Positions 8,160-17,328 of a stretch of DNA of 59,301 nt are shown here, piece after piece. The stretch covers positions 1-59,301 of the forward strand of contig CAUGMN010000005.1 of assembly GCA_959600635.1 (NCBI GenBank). Direction: 5' to 3'. A program made the position numbers and the translations under genes. Each line of letters opens with the position of its first letter. The stretch's first letter is position 1. Under the pieces are notes generated by a model. The model did no database searches. It was given only the letters and a program-made list of their open reading frames with translations, and was not told the DNA's origin. The DNA is from QAMX01 sp003149835 (lineage in GTDB: Bacteria; Bacillota; Clostridia; Oscillospirales; QAMX01).

Positions 8160-8188
8160 TTGTGCTCGGCGCTTTTTTGTTGTATAAT
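8160..8188 (+). promoter_or_regulatory. Promoter of the esterase gene
   Basis: TTGTGC (8160-8165), 17 bases, TATAAT (8183-8188), about 80 bases before ATG 8268. Confidence 0.6.
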
Positions 8189-8267
8189 ATTGCAGTTGGA
8201 AAACGCCGCGGCTTTGTTATTTCCGGCGGGAAACCTGCCGATGAAAAATGAGCGGGGAGAGAGTGAA

Positions 8268-9131
8268 ATGAATATCAAAATCACTGAGGAATCCGACAAA
8301 AAGGTCGTCGTCTTTAAAACGGTTGGGGAGCGCGAACTGGTCGCCGATCTTTATCCGCCGCTTTCGTCGGCGGGTAAATCGCCGGTGTTTTTCTATTTTC
8401 ATGGCGGCGGCTGGAAAAACGGCTCCAAAAGCGAACCGCTGATTTTCGCAAGCCTGATCGACAGACTGCGCGCCGACGGAGTTACGCTGATCTCGGTGGG
8501 ATACCGCCGCACACGCGACGGCCTGCTCTTTCCCGTACCGGTGGACGACTGCATCGACGCGGTGCGTTTTTTCGTCAAAAACGCCGCTTTCTTCGGCTTT
8601 GATACTGAAAAATTGTTTGCCGGCGGCTCATCGGCCGGCGGCCATCTCGCGCTGATGACCGCCTTCGCACAAAACTGCTTTGGCGAGGACGCGGCGCTGA
8701 AAGGGCTTGGCTATCGGATTCAAGCCGTCGTCGATCTGTGCGGTCCGGTCGATCTCAACGACGCGCATGTCGTGCGCGGACAAAAGGAAACCGAACAGAT
8801 TCTGACGGATTTCCTCGGAGACGACAGAACGGCCCGTCCCGAGCTGTTGCGCCGCGCCAGCCCGATTACCTACATCCGGAACTGCGGCCGGGAGGCGCTG
8901 ATGCCGATCATCGCGGTGCATGGGACCGAGGACGAGCTGGTGCACCATACGCAGCCGCTGATTCTCAAAGAGATCTATGAACAGGCCGAGGTTCCCTTTG
9001 AGCTGGTCTATGTGGAAAACGGCGCGCATGCGTTCACGCAGGTCGAGGGCTGCCCGCCGCCGTCGATCGGCTATCAGGAAATTCAGGACAGAATCTACGC
9101 GTTTCTCAAAAAACACGTTCTCGACGCCTGA
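8268..9131 (+). CDS. Alpha/beta-hydrolase, esterase/lipase-like
   Basis: 287 residues from ATG 8268, behind a GGGGAGAG site; earlier in-frame ATGs lie upstream of or near the promoter. Features of the hormone-sensitive-lipase/BD-FAE group are visible: oxyanion loop 'YFHGGGWKNGSK', nucleophile elbow 'GGSSAGGH' (GxSxG type), and a C-terminal acid and histidine in 'HGTEDELVHH' and 'ENGAHAFTQ'. Expected to hydrolyse short acyl esters in the cytoplasm, for instance removing acetyl groups from sugars; the substrate is not readable. A phosphoribosyltransferase gene follows after 57 bases. Confidence 0.85.
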   Translation: MNIKITEESDKKVVVFKTVGERELVADLYPPLSSAGKSPVFFYFHGGGWKNGSKSEPLIFASLIDRLRADGVTLISVGYRRTRDGLLFPVPVDDCIDAVRFFVKNAAFFGFDTEKLFAGGSSAGGHLALMTAFAQNCFGEDAALKGLGYRIQAVVDLCGPVDLNDAHVVRGQKETEQILTDFLGDDRTARPELLRRASPITYIRNCGREALMPIIAVHGTEDELVHHTQPLILKEIYEQAEVPFELVYVENGAHAFTQVEGCPPPSIGYQEIQDRIYAFLKKHVLDA

Positions 9132-9188
9132 GGCGCGGCGGAGCGGCTGGAAAAACGCTGTATACACAAAATCAGTCAGGAGGGCCAC

Positions 9189-9734
9189 ATGATGGAAACT
9201 TACAAAATCAACGTCGCCGGAATTGAGCGCGACTTGCCGATCGTCCCGATCAGCGAGCGGCTTTCGATCGCCGCTTTCGTCATTTTCGGGGATACGGAGG
9301 TCGTCGAGCCCTGCGCCCGCGCACTGGCCGCGAAGCTGCCGCCGGTCGACTATCTCATTACGGCCGAGGCCAAGAGCATTCCGCTGATCTATGAGATGGC
9401 GAAGGTCATGGGGATGCCGCGCTATGTCATCGCGCGCAAATCCGTCAAGGGCTATATGGCGCATCCGATCGTCACCCATGTCAACTCGATTACGACCAAG
9501 GACGAACAGATTCTCTGCCTCGACGAAGAAGACGTCGAGCGGATCCGCGGCAAGCGCGTCGCCATTGTCGACGACGTCATCTCTACCGGCGCGTCGCTCG
9601 CGGCGCTTGAAAAGCTGATCGCCGAGGCCGGCGGCGAGGTGGCCGCGCGCGCGGCGATCCTGTCGGAGGGCGACGCGAACGACCGCGAGGACCTGATCGT
9701 CCTCGGCAGGATCCCGCTCTTTTTTAAGGATTAG
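9189..9734 (+). CDS. Purine-type phosphoribosyltransferase (adenine PRTase-like)
   Basis: 181 residues; CAGGAGG precedes two adjacent ATGs (9189, 9192). The PRPP-binding signature 'VAIVDDVISTGASL' and the upstream 'DYLITAEAKSIPL' are those of type I phosphoribosyltransferases of the Apt group, and 'ARKSVKGY' matches the flexible-loop region. Likely reaction: purine base plus PRPP to nucleotide. In many Clostridia apt sits between recJ and rel; those two genes are adjacent here at 17.3-21.6 kb without it, so this may be the relocated salvage gene or a specialised paralogue. Confidence 0.8.
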   Translation: MMETYKINVAGIERDLPIVPISERLSIAAFVIFGDTEVVEPCARALAAKLPPVDYLITAEAKSIPLIYEMAKVMGMPRYVIARKSVKGYMAHPIVTHVNSITTKDEQILCLDEEDVERIRGKRVAIVDDVISTGASLAALEKLIAEAGGEVAARAAILSEGDANDREDLIVLGRIPLFFKD

Positions 9735-9975
9735 CTCTTTTTAAGGATGAGATGAAAGGAAGCCCTGTTCTTTGACAGGAGCTGAGACATGCGCGTCGGA
9801 AAAAGAACGTTTTTCAGGGTATCTTATGGATTTCCTGAAAACGGAGGAGTTGAACGGCGCGCATGTTCCGTTTGTCCGGCGGTTCCCGCCGCATCCCGAC
9901 GGAAAACGCCTGTGAAGGCGGCGTCGGCACAGCGGAACGCACGAAAAAGACAGATTCAGGAGGATGGATACAGAT

Positions 9976-11691
9976 ATGATTCGGCGCTTTATCGCGTACT
10001 ACGCTCCCCACAAATGGATGTTCGCGGCGGATATGGCGTGCGCGCTTGTTCTCGCCGCCTGCAACCTGCTGTTTCCGATCATGACGCGGGCGATGATGAA
10101 CGACTATATCCCGAACAGAAACATGAAAATGCTGCTCATCGTCGCCGGCGTGCTCGTCTGCGCCTATATTTTCAAGAAATTTCTGAACTACTTTATCCAA
10201 TATTACGGCCATGTCATCGGCGTCAAAATGCAGGGACAGATGCGCCGCGAGATGTTTGTCAAGCTGCAAAACCTGCCCTTTTCTTTTTATGACAACCACA
10301 AAACCGGCTCGATCATGTCGCGGATGATTACCGACCTTTTCGACATCTCGGAGCTTGCGCACCACGGTCCGGAGGATCTGTTTATTTCCGCCGTGCTGCT
10401 GATCGGCTCCTTTATCGGGATGTCGATGATGAGCTTTTGGCTGACGGTCATCATTTTCGCGTTTGTCCCGCTGCTGATCTGGTTTTCAGCCGTCAAGCGC
10501 GTCAAGATGTCCGACGCGTTCAAAAAGTCGCGCGAGGAGGTCGCTGAGGTCAACGCGACGCTGGAAAACAGCATTTCCGGCATCCGCGTCTCCAAGGCGT
10601 TCTGCAACTGCGACTATGAGACCGAAAAGTTTTCGAAAAACAACCGCGCCTTTATCAAGTCGCGCGAGCAGGCGTACCGCGCGATGGCGGAGTTCCATTC
10701 CGGCAACACCATGATCATCGACTTTCTGAACGTCGTCGTCCTGGTCGCCGGCGGGCTGTTCACGTTTTATGGGCAGATCTCCGAGGGGGATTTCGTCGCT
10801 TTTCTCCTCTATGTCAACGTCTTTCTCGACCCCATCCGCCGTCTGATCGGCTTTATCGAGCAGTATCAGAACGCGATGAGCGGCTTTGAGCGCTTTCTCG
10901 AAGTCATGGACACGCCGACCGAGGCGGAAGCGCCGGACGCCGTACCGCTTGAAAACGTACAGGGACATATCGAGTTTTCCGACGTCAGCTTCACCTACGG
11001 CGACGATAAAAAGGTGCTCGACCATATCTCGCTCGACATTCAGCCGGGACGCAAGGTCGCGCTCGTCGGCCCGTCCGGCGGCGGTAAGACGACGCTCTGT
11101 CATCTGCTGCCGCGCTTTTACGAGGTCACCGGCGGCAGCGTTTGCCTTGACGGCCGCGATATCCGCAAGGTGACGTTCGAATCGCTGCGCAAATCCATCG
11201 GTCTTGTGCAGCAGGACGTGTTTCTGTTCACCGGCACGGTTTACGACAACATCCTTTGCGGCCGCACGGACGCAACCGCAGACGAGGTCTACGAGGCGGC
11301 AAAGCGCGCCAATATCCACGACTTTATCCTCGGCCTGCCCGACGGATACGACACTTTTATCGGCGAGCGCGGCGTCAAGCTGTCGGGCGGTCAGAAGCAG
11401 CGCCTCTCCATCGCGCGGGTGTTTCTGAAAAATCCGCCGGTGCTGATCCTTGACGAGGCGACGAGCGCGCTCGACAACGTGACCGAGCTCGCCGTGCAGC
11501 AGTCTCTGGACAGCCTCTGCAAGGGGCGGACGACGCTCGTCGTCGCGCACCGGCTGTCGACGGTCCGCAACGCCGACGAGATCATCGTCCTCACCGACGC
11601 GGGCGTCAAGGAACGCGGAACGCACAGCGAGCTGATAAAGAGAGACGGAATCTATGCAATGCTGTATAATACGCAGTTTGCGCAACTATAA
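9976..11691 (+). CDS. ABC exporter half-transporter (fused membrane and ATPase domains)
   Basis: 571 residues. AGGAGG touches ATG 9964 directly but stands 12 bases from ATG 9976, so 9976 is preferred. The N-terminal ~320 residues form a six-helix exporter domain. The ATPase domain follows, with Walker A 'GPSGGGKTT' (about residues 366-374), Q-loop 'LVQQDVFLF', signature 'LSGGQKQR', Walker B 'VLILDEATSALD' and switch 'VVAHRLST'. It resembles MsbA/LmrA-type multidrug or lipid exporters and would act as a homodimer, since no partner half-transporter gene is adjacent. No regulator is next to it, so the substrate is unknown. In the 241-base gap before it I see no supported gene. Confidence 0.9.
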   Translation: MIRRFIAYYAPHKWMFAADMACALVLAACNLLFPIMTRAMMNDYIPNRNMKMLLIVAGVLVCAYIFKKFLNYFIQYYGHVIGVKMQGQMRREMFVKLQNLPFSFYDNHKTGSIMSRMITDLFDISELAHHGPEDLFISAVLLIGSFIGMSMMSFWLTVIIFAFVPLLIWFSAVKRVKMSDAFKKSREEVAEVNATLENSISGIRVSKAFCNCDYETEKFSKNNRAFIKSREQAYRAMAEFHSGNTMIIDFLNVVVLVAGGLFTFYGQISEGDFVAFLLYVNVFLDPIRRLIGFIEQYQNAMSGFERFLEVMDTPTEAEAPDAVPLENVQGHIEFSDVSFTYGDDKKVLDHISLDIQPGRKVALVGPSGGGKTTLCHLLPRFYEVTGGSVCLDGRDIRKVTFESLRKSIGLVQQDVFLFTGTVYDNILCGRTDATADEVYEAAKRANIHDFILGLPDGYDTFIGERGVKLSGGQKQRLSIARVFLKNPPVLILDEATSALDNVTELAVQQSLDSLCKGRTTLVVAHRLSTVRNADEIIVLTDAGVKERGTHSELIKRDGIYAMLYNTQFAQL

Positions 11692-11794
11692 ACAGCATTT
11701 GCTTTACTCTGATAAAATGCGATAAGTCAGGGCAAACGTCGGTATGCCAATTCTGTGAAATCTGCCAAAATTGACGATATAGACAAATTTATTG

Positions 11795-11823
11795 TTGAAT
11801 CGGCGGCAAAATCGTTGTATAAT
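11795..11823 (+). promoter_or_regulatory. Promoter of gdhA
   Basis: TTGAAT (11795-11800), 17 bases, TATAAT (11818-11823); leader about 45 bases. Confidence 0.75.
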
Positions 11824-11875
11824 ACAATACAGGAAACTGAGCTTTCGAGCTTTATGAAAGGGAGAATATCAATCC

Positions 11876-13225
11876 ATGGCGATCACGAATCAATATTTGA
11901 AGGGCGTATACGAGACTGTCGCGGCGCGCAACGCGGGCGAAAAGGAATTTTTGCAGGCGGTCTACGAGGTGCTGGAATCGCTGCAACCCATCGCCGAGAA
12001 GCGGCAGGATCTGGTCGACGCGGGCGTTTTTGAGCGCATCGTCGAGCCGGAGCGCTTGATCACCTTCCGCGTCAGCTGGGTAGACGACAGCGGCAAGGTG
12101 CAGGTCAACCGCGGCTTCCGCGTCCAGTTCAACTCGGCGATCGGCCCCTACAAGGGCGGTCTGCGCCTGCACCCGAGCGTCTGCGCGTCGGTTATCAAAT
12201 TCTTAGGCTTTGAGCAGATCTTTAAAAACAGCCTGACCGGCCTGCCCATGGGCGGCGGCAAGGGCGGCTCCGATTTCGATCCCAAGGGCAAGAGCGACGG
12301 CGAGATCATGCGCTTCTGCCAGTCCTTTATGACTGAGCTTGCCAAGCACATCGGCGCGGACACCGACGTTCCGGCCGGCGATATCGGCGTCGGCGCGCGG
12401 GAGATCGGCTTTATGTTCGGCCAGTACAAGCGCCTGCGCAACGAGTTCACGGGCGTTCTGACCGGGAAGTCGCTCTATTCGGGCGGTTCTCTGGCCAGAA
12501 CGGAGGCGACCGGTTACGGCCTCTGCTATTTTACCAACGAGATGCTCGCCGCGGCCGGCGACAGCTTTGCGGGCAAGCGCGTTGTCATCTCCGGTTCCGG
12601 CAACGTCGCCATCTACGCCAATCAGAAGGCGACGCAGCTCGGCGCCAAGGTCATCGCGATGAGCGATTCGGGCGGTTATATCGTCGACGAAAACGGCATC
12701 AACCTCGACGTCATCAAGCAGATCAAGGAGGTTGAGCGCGCCCGCATTTCCGAGTACGCGAAACGTGTGCCGGGCGCGACCTATACCGAGGGCTGCAAGG
12801 GAATCTGGACGGTTCCGTGCGATATCGCGCTCCCGTGTGCGACGCAGAACGAGCTCGATCTCGACGGCGCCAAGGCGCTCGTCGCCAACGGCTGCAAGCT
12901 CGTCGCCGAAGGCGCGAACATGCCCTCGACGCCGGAAGCGGTCGAATATTTCCAGGCCAACGGGATCGCGTTCGGGCCGGCCAAGGCGGCCAACGCCGGC
13001 GGCGTCGCCACCTCGGGCCTCGAAATGAGCCAGAACAGCCAGCGCCTCTCGTGGAGCTTTGAAGAGGTTGACGAGAAACTGCACGGCATTATGAAAAATA
13101 TCTACAAGAACGCCTACGCCGCGAGCGTCGAGTGCGGCTGCGAGGGCAACCTCGTCGTCGGCGCCAACGTCGCGGGCTTCCTCAAAGTCGCCGAAGCCAT
13201 GAAATGGCAGGGCGTGGCCTACTAA
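11876..13225 (+). CDS. gdhA: NADP-type glutamate dehydrogenase
   Basis: 449 residues, the usual length of the hexameric NADP-dependent enzyme, behind AAAGGGAG. It joins ammonia to 2-oxoglutarate to give glutamate. Visible signatures: 'VQFNSAIGPYKGGLR' (substrate lysine), 'LPMGGGKGGSDFDPKG' (catalytic lysine region), 'DVPAGDIGVGAREIG' and the nucleotide-binding 'VVISGSGNVAIYA'. Own promoter upstream and terminator downstream make it monocistronic. Confidence 0.96.
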   Translation: MAITNQYLKGVYETVAARNAGEKEFLQAVYEVLESLQPIAEKRQDLVDAGVFERIVEPERLITFRVSWVDDSGKVQVNRGFRVQFNSAIGPYKGGLRLHPSVCASVIKFLGFEQIFKNSLTGLPMGGGKGGSDFDPKGKSDGEIMRFCQSFMTELAKHIGADTDVPAGDIGVGAREIGFMFGQYKRLRNEFTGVLTGKSLYSGGSLARTEATGYGLCYFTNEMLAAAGDSFAGKRVVISGSGNVAIYANQKATQLGAKVIAMSDSGGYIVDENGINLDVIKQIKEVERARISEYAKRVPGATYTEGCKGIWTVPCDIALPCATQNELDLDGAKALVANGCKLVAEGANMPSTPEAVEYFQANGIAFGPAKAANAGGVATSGLEMSQNSQRLSWSFEEVDEKLHGIMKNIYKNAYAASVECGCEGNLVVGANVAGFLKVAEAMKWQGVAY

Positions 13226-13247
13226 GCAGAGGGCTGGATCAAATCAA

Positions 13248-13286
13248 AGCGGCGGTTCCGTGTACGCGCGGAACCGCCGCTTTTTT
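13248..13286 (+). terminator. Terminator between convergent gdhA and tyrS
   Basis: 13-bp stem (AGCGGCGGTTCCG and 13269-13281) followed by TTTTTT. On the minus strand the same stem is followed by TTTGATTT, so it may also help end tyrS. Confidence 0.85.
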
Positions 13287-13379
13287 CATGGGTAAGATTA
13301 CATACCGCTTTGCACGATGTGGTCGGTGGCATACGCATGTTTCCGGAAATTGCCCGATCCCACGTATGGAATGTTTCCG

Positions 13380-14609
13380 TCACGCGCCGACCGCCGCGCG
13401 GTGGTAGATTTTTTTGCCCTTGCGGATGACGAGCCCCTCGCCGCCGCAGTCGGCGCAGCTCCACTTTTGGCCGATGTCCGTCACCTTTTCGCCGCAGACC
13501 GCAACGCCGCCCTGCTGCACCAGCCGCCGCGCTTCACCCTTGGAGGCCGCCAGCCCGCATTTGACGAGCAGGGTCAGGACGTCGATGGTTCCGTCGGCGA
13601 AATCCGCGCCGCACAGCTCCGTGCAGGGCATGTTTTCCGCCTCGCCGCCGCCGGAAAAGAGACCGCGCGCCGTCTGCTGCGCCTTTTCGGCCTCCGCCTC
13701 GCCGTGCACCATTTTCGTCAGCTCAAAGGCTAAGATCTCCTTGGCGCGGTTGAGCTCGCTGCCCTCCCAGCCGCTCATCGCGTCGATCTGTTCGAGCGGC
13801 AGGAAGGTGAGCATGCGGATGCATTTGAGCACGTCGGCGTCGCCGACGTTGCGCCAGTACTGATAGAATTCAAACGGGCTGGTCTTGTTGGGGTCGAGCC
13901 AGACGGCGTTGCCGGCGGTTTTGCCCATTTTGTTGCCCTGCGAGTCGGTCAGGAGCGTGATGGTCATGGCGTGAGCGTCCTTGCCGAGCTTGCGGCGGAT
14001 CAGCTCCGTGCCGCCGAGCATATTTGACCACTGGTCGTCGCCGCCGAACTGCATGTTGCAGCCGTAGTTCTGGAACAGGAAATAGAAGTCGTAGGACTGC
14101 ATGATCATGTAGTTGAATTCGAGGAACGAAAGCCCCTTCTCCATGCGCTGGCGGTAGCAGTCGGCGCGCAGCATGTTGTTGACCGAGAAGCACGCGCCCA
14201 CGTCGCGCAGCAGCTCAATGTAGTTGAGATTCAAAAGCCAGTCGGCGTTGTTGACCATCATCGCCTTGCCCTCGCCGAAATCGATAAAGCGCTCCATCTG
14301 GCGCTTGAAGCATTCGGCGTTGTGGTCGATATCCGCTTTGGTCAGCATTTTGCGCATATCGGTGCGGCCCGAGGGGTCGCCGATCATGGTGGTGCCGCCG
14401 CCGATGAGGGCGATGGGCTTGTTTCCCGCCATTTGCAGGCGCTTCATCAGCGTCAGCGCCATGAAATGGCCGGCCGTCAGGCTGTCGGCCGTACAGTCGA
14501 AGCCGATGTAAAAGGTGGCCTTGCCGTTGTTGATCATGTCGCGGATGTGCTCTGCATCCGTGACCTGCGCGATCAGGCCGCGCGCCGTCAGTTCTTCGTA
14601 CAGATTCAT
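13380..14609 (-). CDS. tyrS: Tyrosyl-tRNA synthetase
   Basis: 409 residues, normal for bacterial TyrRS; it charges tRNA-Tyr with tyrosine. The class I catalytic domain shows 'GFDCTADSLTAGHFMAL', where the HIGH motif is the variant TAGH, then 'GGDDQWSNM' (tyrosine and anticodon-stem contacts), and KMSKS is present as 'NKMGKT'. The C-terminal S4-type RNA-binding domain includes 'LAASKGEARRLVQQGGVAV'. AGGAG lies before the ATG. Expression is expected to be controlled by the T-box leader immediately upstream. Confidence 0.96.
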   Translation of the reverse strand: MNLYEELTARGLIAQVTDAEHIRDMINNGKATFYIGFDCTADSLTAGHFMALTLMKRLQMAGNKPIALIGGGTTMIGDPSGRTDMRKMLTKADIDHNAECFKRQMERFIDFGEGKAMMVNNADWLLNLNYIELLRDVGACFSVNNMLRADCYRQRMEKGLSFLEFNYMIMQSYDFYFLFQNYGCNMQFGGDDQWSNMLGGTELIRRKLGKDAHAMTITLLTDSQGNKMGKTAGNAVWLDPNKTSPFEFYQYWRNVGDADVLKCIRMLTFLPLEQIDAMSGWEGSELNRAKEILAFELTKMVHGEAEAEKAQQTARGLFSGGGEAENMPCTELCGADFADGTIDVLTLLVKCGLAASKGEARRLVQQGGVAVCGEKVTDIGQKWSCADCGGEGLVIRKGKKIYHRAAVGA

Positions 14610-14926
14610 ATGTTTCTCCTTTTTCCGGCGGAGGTGTCAATAAAAAAGCCCTCCGCAATCTCAATTGCAGAGGGCGATCGGATGACCGCGGTACCACCTC
14701 TTTCACAGCCGCCTCACGGCGAACTGCCTTACGGCGTCAAAAAAACGCCCGGCGCTTAACGCGCGCGCACGGCACGGCCTACGCGGGGCGCGAAGCAAAC
14801 GCTTTCCGCCCGTTCAGCCTGCGGCTCAGGGAGGTATTTCACACTTCGCCCGCCTCCGCCTTTCACCAAACGGCGGCTCTCTGCGCGCGCGCGGAGCGCT
14901 ACTTGTTCCCCTCACAGCCTTTCGAT
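14610..14926 (-). promoter_or_regulatory. Tyrosine T-box leader riboswitch of tyrS
   Basis: Read on the minus strand. The conserved antiterminator T-box sequence GAGGTGGTACCGCGGTC lies at 14684-14700. It is followed by the competing terminator: a hairpin of GCCCTC.../...GAGGGC (14648-14675) with a T-run at 14642-14647. In the upstream stem I region the specifier triplet TAC (Tyr codon, at 14834-14836) stands in a GAAATACC context. Uncharged tRNA-Tyr should stabilise the antiterminator and switch tyrS on when tyrosine is short. Confidence 0.93.
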
Positions 14927-14932
14927 AATATT

Positions 14933-14960
14933 ATTATACCTGAAACGGGCGGCTTGTCAA
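14933..14960 (-). promoter_or_regulatory. Promoter of the tyrS T-box transcript
   Basis: On the minus strand TTGACA, 16-base spacer, TATAAT; start expected near 14926. Confidence 0.8.
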
Positions 14961-15005
14961 GAGCGTTGACAAAAAAATGAAAAAGATGAACCTAAAAAAA
15001 TGAAA

Positions 15006-15038
15006 GTAACATATCTGTAACTCCGAGAGTGATATAAT
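15006..15038 (+). promoter_or_regulatory. -10 box with upstream direct repeat, VWA-protein gene
   Basis: TATAAT at 15033-15038 has no recognisable -35. Instead GTAAC occurs twice (15006-15010 and 15017-15021), one helical turn apart and overlapping the -35 position. This arrangement suits an activator-dependent promoter; the activator is unknown. Confidence 0.4.
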
Positions 15039-15142
15039 AAAGACAAAGAAGACAATATAGATTCGCTTTTAGCCCTTTGGTTCGCGCTTCATCGGAGCGG
15101 GCGCAGTGCGGAGAAAGGGCGAAAAACAAGGAGGAAGGTTTT

Positions 15143-17116
15143 ATGAAAAAACGATCGGCAAGAATCGCTCTGCTCTGTCTGGCTGTCTTCATGATCTGTT
15201 CCGCGCTGCCGCTGGCGGCTCTTGCAGCCACAGACTGGGACGTTTCAAAATCAAAGACCGCGGCCGAATTGACGCCTGATTTTGAAACGGACGTGACCCT
15301 GTCGCTGCCCGCCAAGGAGATGCCGCTTGTCTCCGACGTGGTATTTGTGCTGGATAAATCCACAAGCGCACAGGTTGAGCAGGACGCCCTTGACATGCTG
15401 CTGGATCTGCAAGCACAGGTGAAAAACACAGGCGCAAAGGTGCAGGTCGGCGTCGTCATCTTCAACAAGGTCGCGCATTCGACGGAACGCCTCTACGATC
15501 TGGCGACAGAGTATGCAGATATCGAGGCGGCGATCAGACAGGATATCAGCAGCGGCACCAATTCCCATGCCGGTCTGCTCGCGGCGCAAAAGCTCCTTGA
15601 AGAGGATACCGCGACGGACGATTCCCGAAAGTATATGATCTTTGTCAGCGACGGCATCACCTATCTGTTCTGTGAAAACGGCGATTATACGGTTCCGTAT
15701 ACCCGCTCCTATCAGTACCAAAACATCGACGGCACGTCGAAGAATTTCGGCGGTACGATGGCCGAGCTGGACGCCAGATACGGCAGCCAGTGGGCGCCGG
15801 AGGGTGGATTTACCGTATGGCTGGATAAAATCGGCTCCGAAACGGTGAAATGGAACGGCTATAACATCGAATACAACGGAGGCGCGTCCTATCCGGCTGA
15901 GACGGAAGGACTGATGCCGGATGAGGGCGTTTCCAACGTCGAAAACGCTCTTTGGCTGACCTCCGAGCTCTATAAAGACCTTGCGGCAAAATACAACTGC
16001 TATGCGATGCAATCCGGCAAAACCTCCGGCTATGCTTCATATCCGTGGGGCGAGGACTTTATGGCTTATCTGTCCGGCGGGGAAGAGGTTACCTTTGATA
16101 ACATTCAAAACGACATCGTCTATTTCCTCGACGCGGGCAGCTATGTGGTCGATGTGATCGGCGACAAGTTTGATTTCATCAACGATCCCTCCCGCATCAC
16201 GATGAAAGTCGGGGCGGAGGCGCTGACAACGGTAAAGACCGGCGAAAACGCTTATCAATTTGGCAACAGCGAAAAAGCCGACATGTTTACGATGGAGTAT
16301 TTCCCCGCGACGGAAACCGAAAAGGAGCGCTTTGTGTGGACGGCAAACGTCAAGGTCACGAATTTTGCCCCTGCGCAGCTCACCTACGGTCTGGTCCTGC
16401 CCGACCCGGAGACGCGGCCGGGAGCGTATGTGGAGGATACCAACGAGGAAGCGATTCTTTACCCCGTCGACAGCACCGGCAAGGAGGGCGAGCCCGAACC
16501 GTTTGAAAAACCAAAAGTGAACTATACGGTGACGGAACCGCCGGTCTCGTATCTCTATAAGATTGTCGCGCACTACACCAAATACGTCGACGGCGTGGTC
16601 GTCGCCGAGGGCGAGACAAGCGTCGGCCCGTATGACGGCTATCACAATCAGATCGTCTCGGCCAATCCGGACAACTACGCTGAGTACAACGGCGAAACAT
16701 ATACGTTTGTCAGCGGCGAAACGGAAATGAAACTGACGACCGCCGATTTTCTGCATTCGCTCGACCTCTACTTTGAGCTGCGCGAAACCACGCCGGCGAC
16801 CTCGACCGAGCCGCCGGAGACAGACATCACCGATCCTTCCGTTCCGCTCGATCCGCCCGACACGGAACCGACCGTGACGGAGCCGCCTGTCACTGATCCT
16901 GCCGACACGGAACCGATCGTGACGGAGCCGTCTGTCACCGATCCCGCCGTGACCGAGCCGACGGTCGATATCGATGACCCGGATGTGCCGTTGGATCCGG
17001 GCGATGATATCCCGCATACGGGCAGCCAAGATCGGGTTACTCTGCTCAGCGTCCTGCTGGTCGTATCGGCTGCCGGCATCGTTTTGGTAGCGGGAAAGTT
17101 GAAGCGGAACCGCTGA
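15143..17116 (+). CDS. Cell-wall-anchored VWA-domain surface protein
   Basis: 657 residues from ATG 15143 behind AAGGAGGAAG. A signal peptide (MKKRSAR..., cleavage after LAALAA) leads into a von Willebrand A domain at roughly residues 60-330. It has a complete metal site: 'VLDKSTSA' (DxSxS), 'SSGTNSHAG' and 'FVSDGITY'. Next comes a small extracellular module near residues 470-550 with MucBP-like spacing (around 'YKIVAHYTKYVDG'). A Thr/Pro/Asp linker made of TEPxVT-like units follows, and the C-terminus is IPHTG, a hydrophobic segment and KLKRNR. IPHTG is a variant of the LPxTG sortase signal. Likely an adhesin or pilin-like protein; no sortase gene lies in the window. Confidence 0.85.
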   Translation: MKKRSARIALLCLAVFMICSALPLAALAATDWDVSKSKTAAELTPDFETDVTLSLPAKEMPLVSDVVFVLDKSTSAQVEQDALDMLLDLQAQVKNTGAKVQVGVVIFNKVAHSTERLYDLATEYADIEAAIRQDISSGTNSHAGLLAAQKLLEEDTATDDSRKYMIFVSDGITYLFCENGDYTVPYTRSYQYQNIDGTSKNFGGTMAELDARYGSQWAPEGGFTVWLDKIGSETVKWNGYNIEYNGGASYPAETEGLMPDEGVSNVENALWLTSELYKDLAAKYNCYAMQSGKTSGYASYPWGEDFMAYLSGGEEVTFDNIQNDIVYFLDAGSYVVDVIGDKFDFINDPSRITMKVGAEALTTVKTGENAYQFGNSEKADMFTMEYFPATETEKERFVWTANVKVTNFAPAQLTYGLVLPDPETRPGAYVEDTNEEAILYPVDSTGKEGEPEPFEKPKVNYTVTEPPVSYLYKIVAHYTKYVDGVVVAEGETSVGPYDGYHNQIVSANPDNYAEYNGETYTFVSGETEMKLTTADFLHSLDLYFELRETTPATSTEPPETDITDPSVPLDPPDTEPTVTEPPVTDPADTEPIVTEPSVTDPAVTEPTVDIDDPDVPLDPGDDIPHTGSQDRVTLLSVLLVVSAAGIVLVAGKLKRNR

Positions 17117-17152
17117 CCGCAGAATTTTACTGAGACAAATCCTTTATAAAGC

Positions 17153-17185
17153 AGGCGCCGGCTGGAAAAAGCCGGCGCCTTTTTC
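17153..17185 (+). terminator. Intrinsic terminator after the VWA gene
   Basis: 11-bp stem AGGCGCCGGCT with its complement (17170-17180) and a T-run. Confidence 0.88.
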
Positions 17186-17225
17186 GGCGAAATCCCCTTG
17201 AAACTCCACTTTTTTGCGCCTGCGC

Positions 17226-17254
17226 TTGATTAACGGCTTTTTTTTTGATATAAT
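17226..17254 (+). promoter_or_regulatory. Promoter of the recJ-rel operon
   Basis: TTGATT (17226-17231), 17 bases, TATAAT (17249-17254). Confidence 0.75.
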
Positions 17255-17328
17255 AAAATAGAATATATAGATCATTACGACAGCTGCCGAATGGGCTTGG
17301 CGCGCCGAACCGGAGCAGTTGAAAGGGT

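Noticed and set aside
9828..9914. Possible 28-residue peptide between the phosphoribosyltransferase and the exporter
   Set aside because: Only a weak CAGGG site and no recognisable content; below what I can support.
10486..11685. 399-residue open frame opposite the ABC exporter
   Set aside because: Opposite an unmistakable ABC protein; no start site and a His/Arg/Val-biased composition typical of shadow frames.
16800..17000. Repeated TEP/VTDP units as a DNA repeat or CRISPR-like array
   Set aside because: They are in-frame, imperfect Thr/Pro/Asp linker codons of the wall-anchored protein, without regular spacers.
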